Below are positions 1 through 8,150 of a DNA stretch of 64,000 bases, in pieces (position 1 is the stretch's first letter; each line of letters begins with the position of its first letter). Source of the DNA: Rhodocyclales bacterium (GTDB lineage: Bacteria > Pseudomonadota > Gammaproteobacteria > Burkholderiales > Rhodocyclaceae); assembly GCA_016215645.1 (NCBI GenBank), contig JACRIX010000066.1, positions 1 to 64,000 of the forward strand, given 5' to 3'. Position numbers and translations under genes: made by a program. The notes below the pieces were generated by a model. That model saw nothing but the letters and a program-made list of their open reading frames with translations. It had not been told where the DNA came from and ran no database searches.

Positions 1-361
1 CACAATCATGCTGGTGGACGATTCGGCGACGATCCTGTTGTCGATCTCGAACATCCTGACCAAGGCGGGCTATGCGGTGGAAAAGGCCGGCAACGCGGCC
101 GAGGGGCTGGGCAAATTCAAGAGCGGACCGAAGGTGGACCTCCTGATCACGGACCTCAACATGCCGGGGATGAACGGCATCGAGTTCATCAAGGAAGTGC
201 GCACCCTGCCGAACTACAAATTCATGCCGATCCTGTTCCTGACCACGGAATCGCAGCAGGCCAAACGCATGGAAGCCAAGGCGGCGGGCGCCTCGGGCTG
301 GCTGGTCAAACCGGCCACGGCCGATGAACTGCTGAACACCATCAAGCTGGTGCTGCGCTGA
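1..361 (+). CDS. CheY-like response regulator, 5' end cut by window edge
   Basis: Single receiver domain. The frame is open to the left edge (Thr-Ile before the first Met), so the true start lies outside the window and the Met at base 8 is internal (the usual ..TIMLVDDS.. strand 1). The acidic pair VDD, the phospho-acceptor Asp in LLITDLNMPG, the Thr-Thr of strand 4 (LFLTTES) and the Lys of LVKP are all present, so it should be phosphorylatable. No output domain follows; it ends 28 bp before fliA. Its position just upstream of fliA suggests a flagellar-switch or chemotaxis regulator. It differs clearly from the CheY at 45143-45544. Confidence 0.9.
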   Translation, partial: TIMLVDDSATILLSISNILTKAGYAVEKAGNAAEGLGKFKSGPKVDLLITDLNMPGMNGIEFIKEVRTLPNYKFMPILFLTTESQQAKRMEAKAAGASGWLVKPATADELLNTIKLVLR

Positions 362-389
362 CGACGTTTCCGGATCCAATCCAGATATC

Positions 390-1148
390 ATGTACACCGC
401 CCAGGGAACACTGACCAAGGACAAACAGGTTGCCGGCTATCTTCCTCTGGTGAAGCGGATTGCCTACGTGCTGATGGCCAAGTTGCCTGCCAGCGTCGAA
501 GTTGACGACTTGATCCAGAACGGGCTGATCGGGTTGCTCGACGCCATGGATCGCTTCGAAGATGGCATGGGTGCCCAGTTCGAAACCTATGCCGTACAGC
601 GCATCCGCGGCTCGATGCTCGATGGATTGCGCGAAAACGACTGGCTGCCGCGCAGCGTGCGCAAGGAAATGCGTCGCGTCGAAGAGGCGATCCGCGTACT
701 CGAACATGAGATCGGTCGCCCGCCGAGCGAGACCGAACTGGCCAAGGCGCTCGACATGCCACTGGCCGACTACCAGAGGCTGTTGCAGGATGCACGCGGC
801 CACCAACTGGTGTATATCGAAGAGGTCTCCGAGGGGAATGGCGAGGACTTCCTTGATCGATATGGCGCCGCCAGTGTTCCCGATCCGCTGAGCATCCTTG
901 AAGAAGCCGGCACGCGCCAGGCGCTGGTCGGCGCCATCGACGCGTTGCCGGAGCGCGAAAAGCTGATGATGTCGCTCTACTATGAGCAGGACCTGAATCT
1001 GCGCGAGATCGGCGAAGTCATGGGTGTCACCGAATCGCGCGTCTGCCAGCTTCACAGCCAGGCAGTGGCCCGATTGCGCTCGGCGATTACCGGCCAGATC
1101 CGGCCGGTCGGGGGCCGTCGCGGCGGTCGAGCCGCGTCCAGGCCCTGA
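390..1148 (+). CDS. fliA: RNA polymerase sigma factor FliA (sigma-28)
   Basis: 252-residue flagellar sigma factor, directing RNA polymerase to late flagellar and chemotaxis genes. Region 2 (FETYAVQRIRGSMLDGLRENDWLPRSVR, residues about 58-85) and region 4 (LPEREKLMMSLYYEQDLNLREIGEVMGVTESRVCQLHSQA, about 190-232) are typical of the family, and the length is normal (about 240-255). It is 2 bp from motC, so likely cotranscribed with the stator genes. Activity should be held in check by FlgM, encoded at 3193-3489, whose own promoter at 3517-3543 fits the sigma-28 consensus. Confidence 0.97.
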   Translation: MYTAQGTLTKDKQVAGYLPLVKRIAYVLMAKLPASVEVDDLIQNGLIGLLDAMDRFEDGMGAQFETYAVQRIRGSMLDGLRENDWLPRSVRKEMRRVEEAIRVLEHEIGRPPSETELAKALDMPLADYQRLLQDARGHQLVYIEEVSEGNGEDFLDRYGAASVPDPLSILEEAGTRQALVGAIDALPEREKLMMSLYYEQDLNLREIGEVMGVTESRVCQLHSQAVARLRSAITGQIRPVGGRRGGRAASRP

Positions 1149-1150
1149 TC

Positions 1151-1891
1151 ATGGACAAGATCAGCTTCGTCGGCTTGTTCCTCGGGCTGGCCGCGATCGT
1201 CGGCGGCCAGGTGCTCGAAGGAGGCCATATCGCCTCGCTGATCCAGCCCACGGCATTGATGATCGTGGTTGGCGGCACCTTGGGCGCGGTGATGCTGCAA
1301 AGCCCGCTCAAGGTTTTCCGCGATGGCATGAAAATGGCCAAATGGGTGTTCTTTCCTCCGCTGGTGGATCCCGTCAGGCAGATCGCCGATATTTCGCGCT
1401 GGAGCCACATTGCCCGCAAGGAAGGCCTGCTGTCCCTCGAATCCCATATTGGCGGCGTCAAGGATCCCTTCGCCGTCAAAGGCCTGCAATTGCTGGTCGA
1501 CGGTGCCGAGCCGGAGCGCTTACGCGAAGTGCTGGAGGTCGAGATCACGGCCGTCGAATCGAGTCTCAAAGCGGCAGCAAAGGTCTGGGAGTCCGCCGGC
1601 GGCTATGCCCCGACGATCGGCATCCTCGGCGCCGTCATGGGTCTGATCCATGTCATGGAGAATCTCTCCGATCCCTCCAAACTCGGCAGCGGCATCGCGG
1701 TGGCCTTCGTGGCGACGATCTACGGCGTGGGTGCGGCCAACCTGATTTTTCTGCCGATTGCAAAAAAGCTGCTGGCAAACATTGCGCGGGTCATCACCCT
1801 GCGTGAAATGCTGGTCGACGGACTGGTGGGCATCGCCAACGGCGACAATCCCCGGGTTTTGGAAGGCCGGCTCCAGGGCTATTTCGTCTGA
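1151..1891 (+). CDS. motC: Flagellar motor stator protein MotA/MotC family
   Basis: 246-residue inner-membrane stator subunit that forms a proton channel with the MotB-type protein encoded next. Hydrophobic helices lie at about 5-22, 30-50, 145-170 and 180-205, with the charged cytoplasmic loop between helices 2 and 3. The GGYAPTIGILGAVMGLIHVMENLSDPSKLGSGIAVAFVATIYGVGAANL block (about 150-200) is the MotA/TolQ/ExbB core with the two structural prolines. It overlaps the next gene by one base. Location beside fliA resembles the MotCD (second) stator arrangement of Pseudomonas; whether another stator exists in this genome cannot be told from the window. Confidence 0.93.
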   Translation: MDKISFVGLFLGLAAIVGGQVLEGGHIASLIQPTALMIVVGGTLGAVMLQSPLKVFRDGMKMAKWVFFPPLVDPVRQIADISRWSHIARKEGLLSLESHIGGVKDPFAVKGLQLLVDGAEPERLREVLEVEITAVESSLKAAAKVWESAGGYAPTIGILGAVMGLIHVMENLSDPSKLGSGIAVAFVATIYGVGAANLIFLPIAKKLLANIARVITLREMLVDGLVGIANGDNPRVLEGRLQGYFV

Positions 1892-2685
1892 TGCCGCACT
1901 ATCGTCGCCGCCGCCGCCGGCGTGAAGCCGACGATCCCGAGAATCACGAGCGCTGGATGGTCTCCTACGCCGACTTCATCACGTTGCTGTTTGCCTTTTT
2001 TGTCGTGATGTACGGAATCTCATCAATCAACGAGGGCAAGTATCGGGTGATGTCCGATTCCATCGTATTTGCCTTCCGCAGTGATCCGGGGACGGCGCCG
2101 GGCGCGATGGTCGCCACCGGGCATGCCGAATCGCAGATGACACTGCCGATCCGGCGACCACCACCCAAGCCGAAAAGCGACGAGAACCAGGCGATAAAGA
2201 AGGAGCACTTGCGCAACCTGGCGCGCGACCTCAATCAGGCCCTGGCACCCCTGGCCGCCCAGGGCAAGGTGCGAGTTTCCGAAGGGGCGCTGGGCATCAC
2301 CGTCGATATCAGCGCCAGCGCCCTGTTTGCGCCCGGCGAAGCGCGCCTCGATCTGGGCGCGATTCGCGCCTTGGGAGCGGTGGGACGGATGCTGGCGGAA
2401 GCCGATTTCCCCATCGTGGTCGAGGGCCATACCGACAATATTCCGATCAGCACACCGCAATATCCCTCCAACTGGGAGCTCTCGGCGGCTCGCGCGGCCA
2501 GCGTGGTGCGCCTTTTCATCGATACGGGGATGGATCCGCGGCGACTCAGTGCGGTGGGTCACGCCGATCAGCGACCGGTGGCGGACAACGCCACGCCGGA
2601 CGGACGCCAGCGCAATCGGCGGGTGGCCATCACCATCGAGGCGAAGACGCCGGATGCGACCGTGGACGTACCGCTCGCGGAATAG
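1891..2685 (+). CDS. motD: Flagellar motor stator protein MotB/MotD family
   Basis: 264 residues. A basic N-terminus (a run of Arg) precedes the single membrane helix (about 26-42, YADFITLLFAFFVVMYG) holding the proton-binding Asp28. An OmpA-like peptidoglycan-binding domain follows (about 130-250; VVEGHTDNIPIS and RLSAVGHADQRPVADN are the diagnostic segments). It anchors the stator to peptidoglycan. TGATG coupling to motC supports one stator unit. Asp rather than a polar substitute in the helix, and the general family pattern, suggest proton rather than sodium drive, but this is inference. Confidence 0.93.
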   Translation: MPHYRRRRRRREADDPENHERWMVSYADFITLLFAFFVVMYGISSINEGKYRVMSDSIVFAFRSDPGTAPGAMVATGHAESQMTLPIRRPPPKPKSDENQAIKKEHLRNLARDLNQALAPLAAQGKVRVSEGALGITVDISASALFAPGEARLDLGAIRALGAVGRMLAEADFPIVVEGHTDNIPISTPQYPSNWELSAARAASVVRLFIDTGMDPRRLSAVGHADQRPVADNATPDGRQRNRRVAITIEAKTPDATVDVPLAE

Positions 2686-2710
2686 CTGGCGAAGCGGAAG
2701 CCGCGCGGAA

Positions 2711-3181
2711 TCAGGCGCTGCCCAGGGTTCTGCGCCCGGCGCTGCTGTTGCGCTGGCCGTCTGCGCCGTAGGTCGTGGATTCGGCGCCTTCATTCAACAG
2801 GACGTCGAGTGCTTGCTGGTTCTGCTGCAAACGGGCGGCAATCAGCCTGCCGTTGATTTCGTTAGCCTGCTTCGCCTTGGTCGCAAGGTCCAGAATGGAT
2901 GTCCAGGTGGTCCGTGAAGCCTGACTGCCTGCGGCGGGAAGTGTGCCCAGCCAGCGCTCGACCCCGGGGCGACCGGCGGGGTGGTTTTGGGCAGTGAGCG
3001 CGGCATCCAGCTGGGTGTCGAGCTCCGCGAGGCGTGCCGCCAGCGCCGACTTCTGCGCGGTGATTGCCTGCAAGGCATCAACGTCACCCTGGGCCAGGGT
3101 CTGGCGCTCCGCCTCGATGACGACGAGGAATTCCCCGAGCGCGCTGTGGGATGCCTGCAACCGGGACTCGATTGTCGCCAA
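2711..3181 (-). CDS. flgN: Flagellar export chaperone FlgN
   Basis: 156 residues, mostly helical, with conserved weak FlgN family features (long N-terminal helices; C-terminal NEINGRLIAARLQQNQQALDVLLNEG around 110-135). FlgN is the cytoplasmic chaperone for the hook-filament junction proteins FlgK and FlgL, both encoded in this window. It lies 11 bp downstream of flgM in the same direction, the usual flgM-flgN pair. The gene carries one copy of the dispersed 30-bp repeat (3026-3055). It converges on motD across 25 bp in which I see no terminator. Confidence 0.88.
   Translation of the reverse strand: MATIESRLQASHSALGEFLVVIEAERQTLAQGDVDALQAITAQKSALAARLAELDTQLDAALTAQNHPAGRPGVERWLGTLPAAGSQASRTTWTSILDLATKAKQANEINGRLIAARLQQNQQALDVLLNEGAESTTYGADGQRNSSAGRRTLGSA
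3026..3055 (+). repeat. Dispersed 30-bp repeat, copy 1 (inside flgN, antisense)
   Basis: The core CAGCGCCGACTTCTG at 3041-3055 is identical to copies at 12627 and 16491; the 5' half (GCGTGCCGC) matches the family loosely. On the flgN coding strand it specifies the segment QKSALAARL. Confidence 0.65.
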
Positions 3182-3192
3182 GGTGGTCGGGC

Positions 3193-3489
3193 TCAGGGCT
3201 GTCGCTCTTTGCCCAGTTGCTCGCGCGTGCCCTCGATCAGGCGGTCGGCAATCTTTTCCGCATTGATCTGCAATTTTCCGTCCGCAATCGACTGACGGAT
3301 TTCGGCGATGCGCTGGCTGTCGATCGGCGCCGCGGCCGATTCGGTGCCTGGTGCATGGCTCAGTGACAGCGCCGTGCTGCTCTCGACACTGGCTCCCGCC
3401 GCCGGGCCAGGGCCGGCAGGCCGTTGTTGGCGCGTCTTCGACAGACTGACGGTCGAAGGGGGGGTGGAGTCGATTTTCATGATGTGCAC
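3193..3489 (-). CDS. flgM: Negative regulator of flagellin synthesis FlgM (anti-sigma-28)
   Basis: 98 residues, normal for FlgM. It binds FliA and blocks late transcription until exported through the finished hook-basal body. The N-terminus (MKIDSTPPSTVSL after a Met-His-Ile lead) is disordered and low in complexity; the C-terminal half carries the sigma-binding helices (ESAAAPIDSQRIAEIRQSIADGKLQINAEKIADRLIEGTR, about 50-90). ATG at 3489 is used here, although a Met three codons later is equally plausible. A good sigma-28 promoter lies 28 bp upstream (3517-3543), giving the usual feedback loop. Confidence 0.93.
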   Translation of the reverse strand: MHIMKIDSTPPSTVSLSKTRQQRPAGPGPAAGASVESSTALSLSHAPGTESAAAPIDSQRIAEIRQSIADGKLQINAEKIADRLIEGTREQLGKERQP

Positions 3490-3516
3490 CTGCTAAGGGT
3501 TCTGAGCTTGCGAGTC

Positions 3517-3543
3517 ATAACGGCGGATTCGGCCCCGACTTTA
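3517..3543 (-). promoter_or_regulatory. Sigma-28 (FliA) promoter of flgMN
   Basis: On the minus strand TAAAGTCG, then exactly 11 bases, then GCCGTTAT. The enteric sigma-28 consensus is TAAAGTTT-N11-GCCGATAA, so the spacing is perfect and 12 of 16 consensus positions match. It lies just upstream of flgM, whose promoter is a classic sigma-28 target. Confidence 0.75.
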
Positions 3544-3577
3544 GCATTCCATGGCGAAAAGTTGCATCCGGTCGCGT

Positions 3578-4267
3578 TCATTGGCCCACCCGCACCGTGC
3601 CGTCGGCCTGGGCCAGACCGCTGACGGTCTGGCCGGAATTCATGCGAACCTGGACCACCTGGCCGGCAACGGCATTGCCCAGCGCCCTGCCTTCGCCGGC
3701 GACCTGAAAACCGCTGCCCCCGGAGACTACCCGGGTGCTCTGCCCCTGGCGCACCACCACCGGTTTGCGCAGCAGGTCGCTGCGCAAGGGGCGTTCGGCC
3801 GGAAGCGCCACGCTGGCGGTCAGGCCGAGGGCCTGGGCGGTATCGGTCAGGACATTGGCCGGAAGCTCCGCCAGGTCGCCGCGACGAAGGGCCAGGTCGG
3901 ACTCGGAAATTGCCTGTCCCGGGCGCAGCGGGCGGGCGCTGACCACATAGTCGGCGGTAACGTGGATCGCTACCGGTACATAGAGGTTCCAGTTTGCGCC
4001 CTCGGTGCAGCGCGCCTGGACATGGGTGCGCCCCCAGGGCTTGGCACCGGGCGGCATCGACACCGAAATGCTGCGGCAACCATCCGCGATACCGCTGGCG
4101 GCAATGCTACCGATCTCATGGCGGGAAGGCCCCGGCAGGGACGGCGCCTGGCGATCGAGGAAATCCCGGATGGCACGATGGATCGGCTCGCTGTCGGCAG
4201 CGACAGCCGGTGGGGTGTGGCTGCCGGCCACTACCAAGGCAAGCAGGCAAAGCGGGAGGTGTTTCAT
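3578..4267 (-). CDS. flgA: Flagellar basal body P-ring formation chaperone FlgA
   Basis: 229 residues from the ATG at 4267; the upstream extension of the frame lacks family similarity, while this start gives a clean signal peptide (KHLPLCLLALVVAGSHTPPAVAA, residues 2-24). The SAF-type domain at the C-terminus (VVSARPLRPGQAISESDLALRRGDLAELPANVLTD and the terminal GQTVSGLAQADGTVRV) is typical. FlgA is the periplasmic chaperone for FlgI P-ring assembly. It is divergent from flgB, with a 214-bp shared regulatory region, and lies upstream of flgM in the same direction. Confidence 0.93.
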   Translation of the reverse strand: MKHLPLCLLALVVAGSHTPPAVAADSEPIHRAIRDFLDRQAPSLPGPSRHEIGSIAASGIADGCRSISVSMPPGAKPWGRTHVQARCTEGANWNLYVPVAIHVTADYVVSARPLRPGQAISESDLALRRGDLAELPANVLTDTAQALGLTASVALPAERPLRSDLLRKPVVVRQGQSTRVVSGGSGFQVAGEGRALGNAVAGQVVQVRMNSGQTVSGLAQADGTVRVGQ

Positions 4268-4334
4268 TCGATGGATTATCGCAGCTTGCACCCGGCGGTG
4301 ATTTTTGCGGTGGTGATTCCTGGTGTCCGCTGGT

Positions 4335-4351
4335 CCGGCAAGTTTTGCCGG
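4335..4351. promoter_or_regulatory. Palindrome CCGGCAA-GTT-TTGCCGG upstream of flgB
   Basis: Perfect 7-bp arms around GTT in the flgA-flgB intergenic region, about 70 bp upstream of the flgB sigma-54 promoter. The same CGGCAA-N3-TTGCCG core recurs at 13185, 28486 and 30734. Candidate enhancer site for the FlrC activator (inference). Confidence 0.55.
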
Positions 4352-4423
4352 AACCACAGTCCGTCTTGCCGCCTACTTGCCGAAATCGCCCCCGTTGCCC
4401 GTATCAGAAGGGATTTCTGGCTA

Positions 4424-4439
4424 TGGCATGGTTGGTGCA
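4424..4439 (+). promoter_or_regulatory. Sigma-54 promoter of the flgB operon
   Basis: TGGCATG-GTTG-GTGCA matches the sigma-54 consensus TGGCACG-N4-TTGCA with GG and GC in correct register and two mismatches. It ends 42 bp before the flgB ATG. Confidence 0.8.
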
Positions 4440-4481
4440 TCAGCTAGCTCGGAGCAACCAATCGAGCCATCGAACACCATC

Positions 4482-4886
4482 ATGAACGACAGATTCGGCG
4501 AACATCTCACGGTCCAGCGCAGCGCACTGAGCATTCTCGTGCAACGTCAGGAAATGATCGCCTCGAATATCGCCAATGCCGACACGCCTCATTACAAGGC
4601 GCGTGACATTGACTTCAAGGAAGCCCTGGCGAACCGCCTGGCCGGTCGTCGCGAGCAGAACCTGAGCCTGGCGCGTACCAGTCGCGGCCACCTGGGTGGT
4701 GCCGCCGATCCCTCGATGCCGGCCTCGATGAAGTATCGCAATGAATTTCAGCCGGGCGTCGATGGCAACACGGTGAATATGGATGTGGAGCGTGCGGCCT
4801 TTGCCGAAACCGCGCTGCGGCTTGAGGCGGCGCTGACCTTTGTGCGCGGCAGCCTCAAGGACCTGCAGACCGCAATGAGCCAGTAA
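4482..4886 (+). CDS. flgB: Flagellar basal-body rod protein FlgB
   Basis: 134 residues from the ATG at 4482, chosen because the upstream frame is non-homologous and contains the promoter. FlgB is the proximal rod subunit in the periplasm. The N-terminal rod signature (VQRQEMIASNIANADTPHYKARDIDFKEAL, about 19-48) and the C-terminal helix (NTVNMDVERAAFAETALRLEAALTFVRG) are intact. First gene of the long flgBCDEF-flgE2-GHIJKL run; 8 bp to flgC. Confidence 0.96.
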   Translation: MNDRFGEHLTVQRSALSILVQRQEMIASNIANADTPHYKARDIDFKEALANRLAGRREQNLSLARTSRGHLGGAADPSMPASMKYRNEFQPGVDGNTVNMDVERAAFAETALRLEAALTFVRGSLKDLQTAMSQ

Positions 4887-4894
4887 GGACGATC

Positions 4895-5296
4895 ATGAGT
4901 CTCTTCAATGTAATGAACATCGCCGGTTCCGCCCTGACTGCACAGTCGGCGCGTCTGAATGCGGTGGCCAGCAACCTGGCCAACGCCGACAGCATGGTCG
5001 GTGCCGATGGCCAGCCCTATCGGGCCAAACAGGTCCAGTTCCGCGCCATGATGGTCGAAGGCGGCGGGATTGGCGTGCGGGCAACGCAGGTCGTTGAGAG
5101 CAGTGCGCCGATGCGCCTGGCCTACGATCCGACCAGCCCGGCGGCGAACGAGCAGGGCTACGTCACGATGCCGAACGTGAACCCGATCGAGGAGATGGTG
5201 AACATGATCTCTGCGTCGCGTTCCTACCAGAATAATGCGGAGGTAATGAACTCCGCCAAGGCGCTGGTCCAGAAGACCCTCGCCATCGGGCAGTAA
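4895..5296 (+). CDS. flgC: Flagellar basal-body rod protein FlgC
   Basis: 133 residues, normal length. Proximal rod protein with the N-terminal signature LTAQSARLNAVASNLANADSM (about 14-34) and the C-terminal NPIEEMVNMISASRSYQNNAEVMNSAKALVQKTL. A Shine-Dalgarno AAGGA lies 6 bp before the ATG. Between flgB and flgD with short gaps, so cotranscribed. Confidence 0.97.
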   Translation: MSLFNVMNIAGSALTAQSARLNAVASNLANADSMVGADGQPYRAKQVQFRAMMVEGGGIGVRATQVVESSAPMRLAYDPTSPAANEQGYVTMPNVNPIEEMVNMISASRSYQNNAEVMNSAKALVQKTLAIGQ

Positions 5297-5314
5297 TTCC
5301 AAAGGAGCAGAAAA

Positions 5315-6004
5315 ATGGCAACCAGTTCCGTTACCGGCGCCAACAGCACCACCACCCAGGCCCTGATCGATGCCAGCAAGGGCACATCCGGCTCGACGTC
5401 CAGTGTGAATTCGATGACCGATGCGCAGAACCGCTTCCTCAAGCTGCTGACCACACAGCTGAAGAACCAGGATCCGTTGAACCCGATGGACAACGCGCAG
5501 ATGACCTCGCAGCTGGCGCAAATCAGTACCGTGGATGGCATCGAGAAGCTCAATGCCACGCTGCAGAAACTGGTTTCCAGCAGCGTCGAAGGCGAGGCGA
5601 TGCAGGCGGCGGCGCTGGTCGGTCATCAGGTCATGGTGGCCGGCAGCGGCCTGCAACTCGGCGACAGCGGTGCGGCGGGTGGCCTGACGCTGGAGGCGGC
5701 GGCCGATCAGGTAACGGTAACCGTCAAGGACCTCAACGGACTGGTGATGCGTACGCTGAATCTGGGGGATCTCGATGCCGGAACGCACAACTTCAGCTGG
5801 GATGGCACGACTGATGCTGGTGCACTGGCAGTGAATGGCAACTACGGGATTTCGGTAGCCGCCAAACGCGGAAGTGAAACAGTAACGGCGACGGCATTGC
5901 AACTGGCCGCCGTCGGCAACATCAATCGCAGCACGCAGGGCGTCACCTTGAACCTGGGAAGCCTGGGTCTGGTGAAGCTCAGCGACATCAAACAAATTTT
6001 CTAA
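5315..6004 (+). CDS. flgD: Flagellar hook assembly protein FlgD (hook cap)
   Basis: 229 residues. The N-terminal FlgD signature is present (FLKLLTTQLKNQDPLNPMDNAQMTSQLAQISTVDGIEKLN, about 45-84), followed by a FlgD Ig-like/tudor region (about 105-225, with SWDGTTDAGALAVNGNYGISV). FlgD caps the growing hook so FlgE can polymerise. Strong ribosome site AAGGAG. With two hook-type FlgE proteins in this operon, one FlgD presumably serves both. Confidence 0.95.
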   Translation: MATSSVTGANSTTTQALIDASKGTSGSTSSVNSMTDAQNRFLKLLTTQLKNQDPLNPMDNAQMTSQLAQISTVDGIEKLNATLQKLVSSSVEGEAMQAAALVGHQVMVAGSGLQLGDSGAAGGLTLEAAADQVTVTVKDLNGLVMRTLNLGDLDAGTHNFSWDGTTDAGALAVNGNYGISVAAKRGSETVTATALQLAAVGNINRSTQGVTLNLGSLGLVKLSDIKQIF

Positions 6005-6016
6005 GCGGAGAAGATC

Positions 6017-7303
6017 ATGGGATTCCAACAAGGCCTCGCCGGACTGAATGCCTCCTCGAAGGCGCTCGACACCATCGGCAACAACATCGCCAACGCCAGC
6101 ACCATCGGCTACAAGACCGGCTCGACCCAGTTCGCCGACGTCTTCGCGGCTTCGCTCTCGGGTGCCGGCGCGGCACCGGTCGGCCTCGGCACCAAGGTCT
6201 CGGCCGTGGTCCAGCAATTCACCCAGGGCAGCATCGGCGTGACCAGCAATCCGCTCGACATCGCCATCAACGGCGGCGGCTTCTTCCAGATGGACGACGG
6301 CAACGGCGCCACGGTGTATAGCCGCAACGGCCAGTTCCAGCTCGATCAGTCGGGTTACATCGTCAACAGCAACGGCCTGCAACTGAAGGGCATCATGGCC
6401 AGCATGGGCGTGATTTCGCAGGGTTCGCCGGCCGTGCCGCTGCGCCTGTTCGACCCCACGCAAAGCCTGGCGGGACCTCCGCAGGCCACCGGCGGCAGCC
6501 CCGGCAACACCGGTGTCGACGTCAACGTCAATCTTGATGCCCGGCTGGGGTCGCCCTCGGTAGCACCGTTCGATTTCAACAATCCGTCGTCGTACAACCA
6601 ATCGACCGCGATCACGACCTACGACAGCCTGGGCAATGCCCATACCTATTCGATGTACTTCGTCAAGACGGCGGCCAACACCTGGGATGTGTATTCGACC
6701 GTGACCAACCCGGCCGGCGCCTCCCCGACCTTCACCGACCTGTCGGGCGGCGGCAAGCTCGGCACCATGACCTTCGACCAGTCCGGCAACATCACGTCGC
6801 CGTCCTTCAACGCCAGCATCACCGCCGCCGAGCTCGGATACGCCGGTGCCGTCAATGCCCTGTCCTTCCCGGTGAATTTTGCCGGCTCGACGCAATTCGG
6901 TTCCAGCTTCTCGGTCAATGCCATGGTTCAGGACGGCTACGGCTCGGGCACGCTGGCGGGCTTCAACGTCGGTCAGGACGGCACCATCCTCGGGCGCTAC
7001 ACCAATGGCCAGACGGCCGTGGTCGGACAGATCATTCTTGCCGCCTTCCGCAACGCGCAGGGCATGCAGCCGCTGGGTGACAACGTCTGGGCGCAAACAC
7101 CGGGCAGCGGCGACGCCATCGCCGGGGTTCCGGGATCGTCCGGCCAGTACGGTGTGCTGCAGTCCGCCGCCCTCGAAGAGTCGAACGTCGATCTGACGGC
7201 CGAACTGGTGAGCATGATCACCATGCAGCGTTCCTATCAGGCGAATGCGCAGACCATCAAGACCCAGGACAGCATCCTGCAAACCCTGGTGAACCTGCGC
7301 TAA
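6017..7303 (+). CDS. flgE: Flagellar hook protein FlgE
   Basis: 428 residues, normal for a hook subunit. N-terminal rod signature (GLAGLNASSKALDTIGNNIANASTIGYK, about 6-33), central FlgE D2 insertion (about 150-330) and C-terminal polymerisation helix (SNVDLTAELVSMITMQRSYQANAQTIKTQDSILQTLVNLR). It occupies the standard place after flgD with a GGAG ribosome site, so it is taken as the main hook protein. A paralogue lies at 8151-9482. Confidence 0.96.
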   Translation: MGFQQGLAGLNASSKALDTIGNNIANASTIGYKTGSTQFADVFAASLSGAGAAPVGLGTKVSAVVQQFTQGSIGVTSNPLDIAINGGGFFQMDDGNGATVYSRNGQFQLDQSGYIVNSNGLQLKGIMASMGVISQGSPAVPLRLFDPTQSLAGPPQATGGSPGNTGVDVNVNLDARLGSPSVAPFDFNNPSSYNQSTAITTYDSLGNAHTYSMYFVKTAANTWDVYSTVTNPAGASPTFTDLSGGGKLGTMTFDQSGNITSPSFNASITAAELGYAGAVNALSFPVNFAGSTQFGSSFSVNAMVQDGYGSGTLAGFNVGQDGTILGRYTNGQTAVVGQIILAAFRNAQGMQPLGDNVWAQTPGSGDAIAGVPGSSGQYGVLQSAALEESNVDLTAELVSMITMQRSYQANAQTIKTQDSILQTLVNLR

Positions 7304-7330
7304 GAGTCGGCGCTGACGACACGGCGATCG
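7301..7330 (-). repeat. Dispersed 30-bp repeat, copy 2 (flgE-flgF junction)
   Basis: Reverse complement reads ATCGCCGTGTCGT followed by CAGCGCCGACTCTTA. The copy begins on the flgE stop codon and fills most of the 37-bp flgE-flgF gap. It is the only copy that is essentially intergenic apart from the weak one at 19367. Confidence 0.7.
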
Positions 7331-7340
7331 GGACGACAGC

Positions 7341-8093
7341 ATGGACCGGATGATCTACACGGCAATGACCGGGGCGAGCCAGACCATGGCGCGCCAGGCA
7401 GCCGTCGCGCACAATCTGGCGAACGCCAATTCCACCGGCTACAAGGCCGAGGAACATCGCCTGCGTGCGGTTCAGGTGCAGTCCCAGGCGGCGCAGAAGG
7501 GCCTGCCGACGCGGGCCTTTGCCATCGACGCCAGCACCCATACGGATTTTTCCGCCGGCGGCATGGTCGGCACCGGGCGTCCGCTGGACGTGGCGGTGCA
7601 AGGTCCGGGCTGGATCGCATTGCAACTGCCCGACGGCAGCGAGGCCTATACCCGCAACGGCTCGTTCGAGCTCAATGTCAATGGCGTATTGCAAACGCGC
7701 AAGGGCATTCCGGTGCAGGGTGACGGCGGCGCCATCAGCGTGCCGCCCGACGTCAAGCTCAGCATCGGCGTCGACGGCACCCTGTCGGCATTGCCCGAAT
7801 CGGGCGCGCAGAACACCCCCAGCGTGATCGGTCGCATCAAGCTGGCGAATCCCCCGACCGCCGAACTGGTGCGCGGTGACGACGGCCTTTTCCGCACCCG
7901 CAGCGGCGACGCCGCGCCGATCGATGAAACCGTTTCCATCGTGGCTGCCACGCTTGAAGCCAGCAACGTCAACCCGGCGGAGCAGATGGTCAACATGATC
8001 TCGCTGGCGCGCCAGTTCGAGATGCAATTGCGCATGGTGTCCACTGCCGACGCCAACGACAAGGCGGCAACGCAGATCCTGACGACGCGCTGA
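7341..8093 (+). CDS. flgF: Flagellar basal-body rod protein FlgF
   Basis: 250 residues. Proximal rod protein with N-terminal signature (MIYTAMTGASQTMARQAAVAHNLANANSTGYKAEEHRLRAV), the mid-protein GRPLDVAVQGPGWIALQLPDGSEAYTRNGSFELN block and the C-terminal ASNVNPAEQMVNMISLARQFEMQLRMVSTADAND. The ribosome-binding site is poor. It is followed by a 57-bp gap containing a sigma-54 promoter that starts a new transcript for the second flgE. Confidence 0.95.
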   Translation: MDRMIYTAMTGASQTMARQAAVAHNLANANSTGYKAEEHRLRAVQVQSQAAQKGLPTRAFAIDASTHTDFSAGGMVGTGRPLDVAVQGPGWIALQLPDGSEAYTRNGSFELNVNGVLQTRKGIPVQGDGGAISVPPDVKLSIGVDGTLSALPESGAQNTPSVIGRIKLANPPTAELVRGDDGLFRTRSGDAAPIDETVSIVAATLEASNVNPAEQMVNMISLARQFEMQLRMVSTADANDKAATQILTTR

Positions 8094-8097
8094 TTCT

Positions 8098-8113
8098 TGG
8101 CATGTCCCTTGCA
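8098..8113 (+). promoter_or_regulatory. Sigma-54 promoter of the second flgE
   Basis: TGGCATG-TCCC-TTGCA departs from the consensus TGGCACG-N4-TTGCA at one base (T for C), with correct register. It starts 5 bp after the flgF stop and ends 37 bp before the ATG at 8151, so it lies inside the flg operon. Confidence 0.82.
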
Positions 8114-8150
8114 GTTGTTGGCGTGAACGAATTTTCCGAAGGATAAGAAA

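Noticed and set aside
4748-7342. Very long open frame on the minus strand (864 codons) opposite flgBCDE
   Set aside because: Antisense shadow caused by GC-rich codon usage; the plus strand carries clear rod and hook genes and the translated product is low-complexity with no domain.
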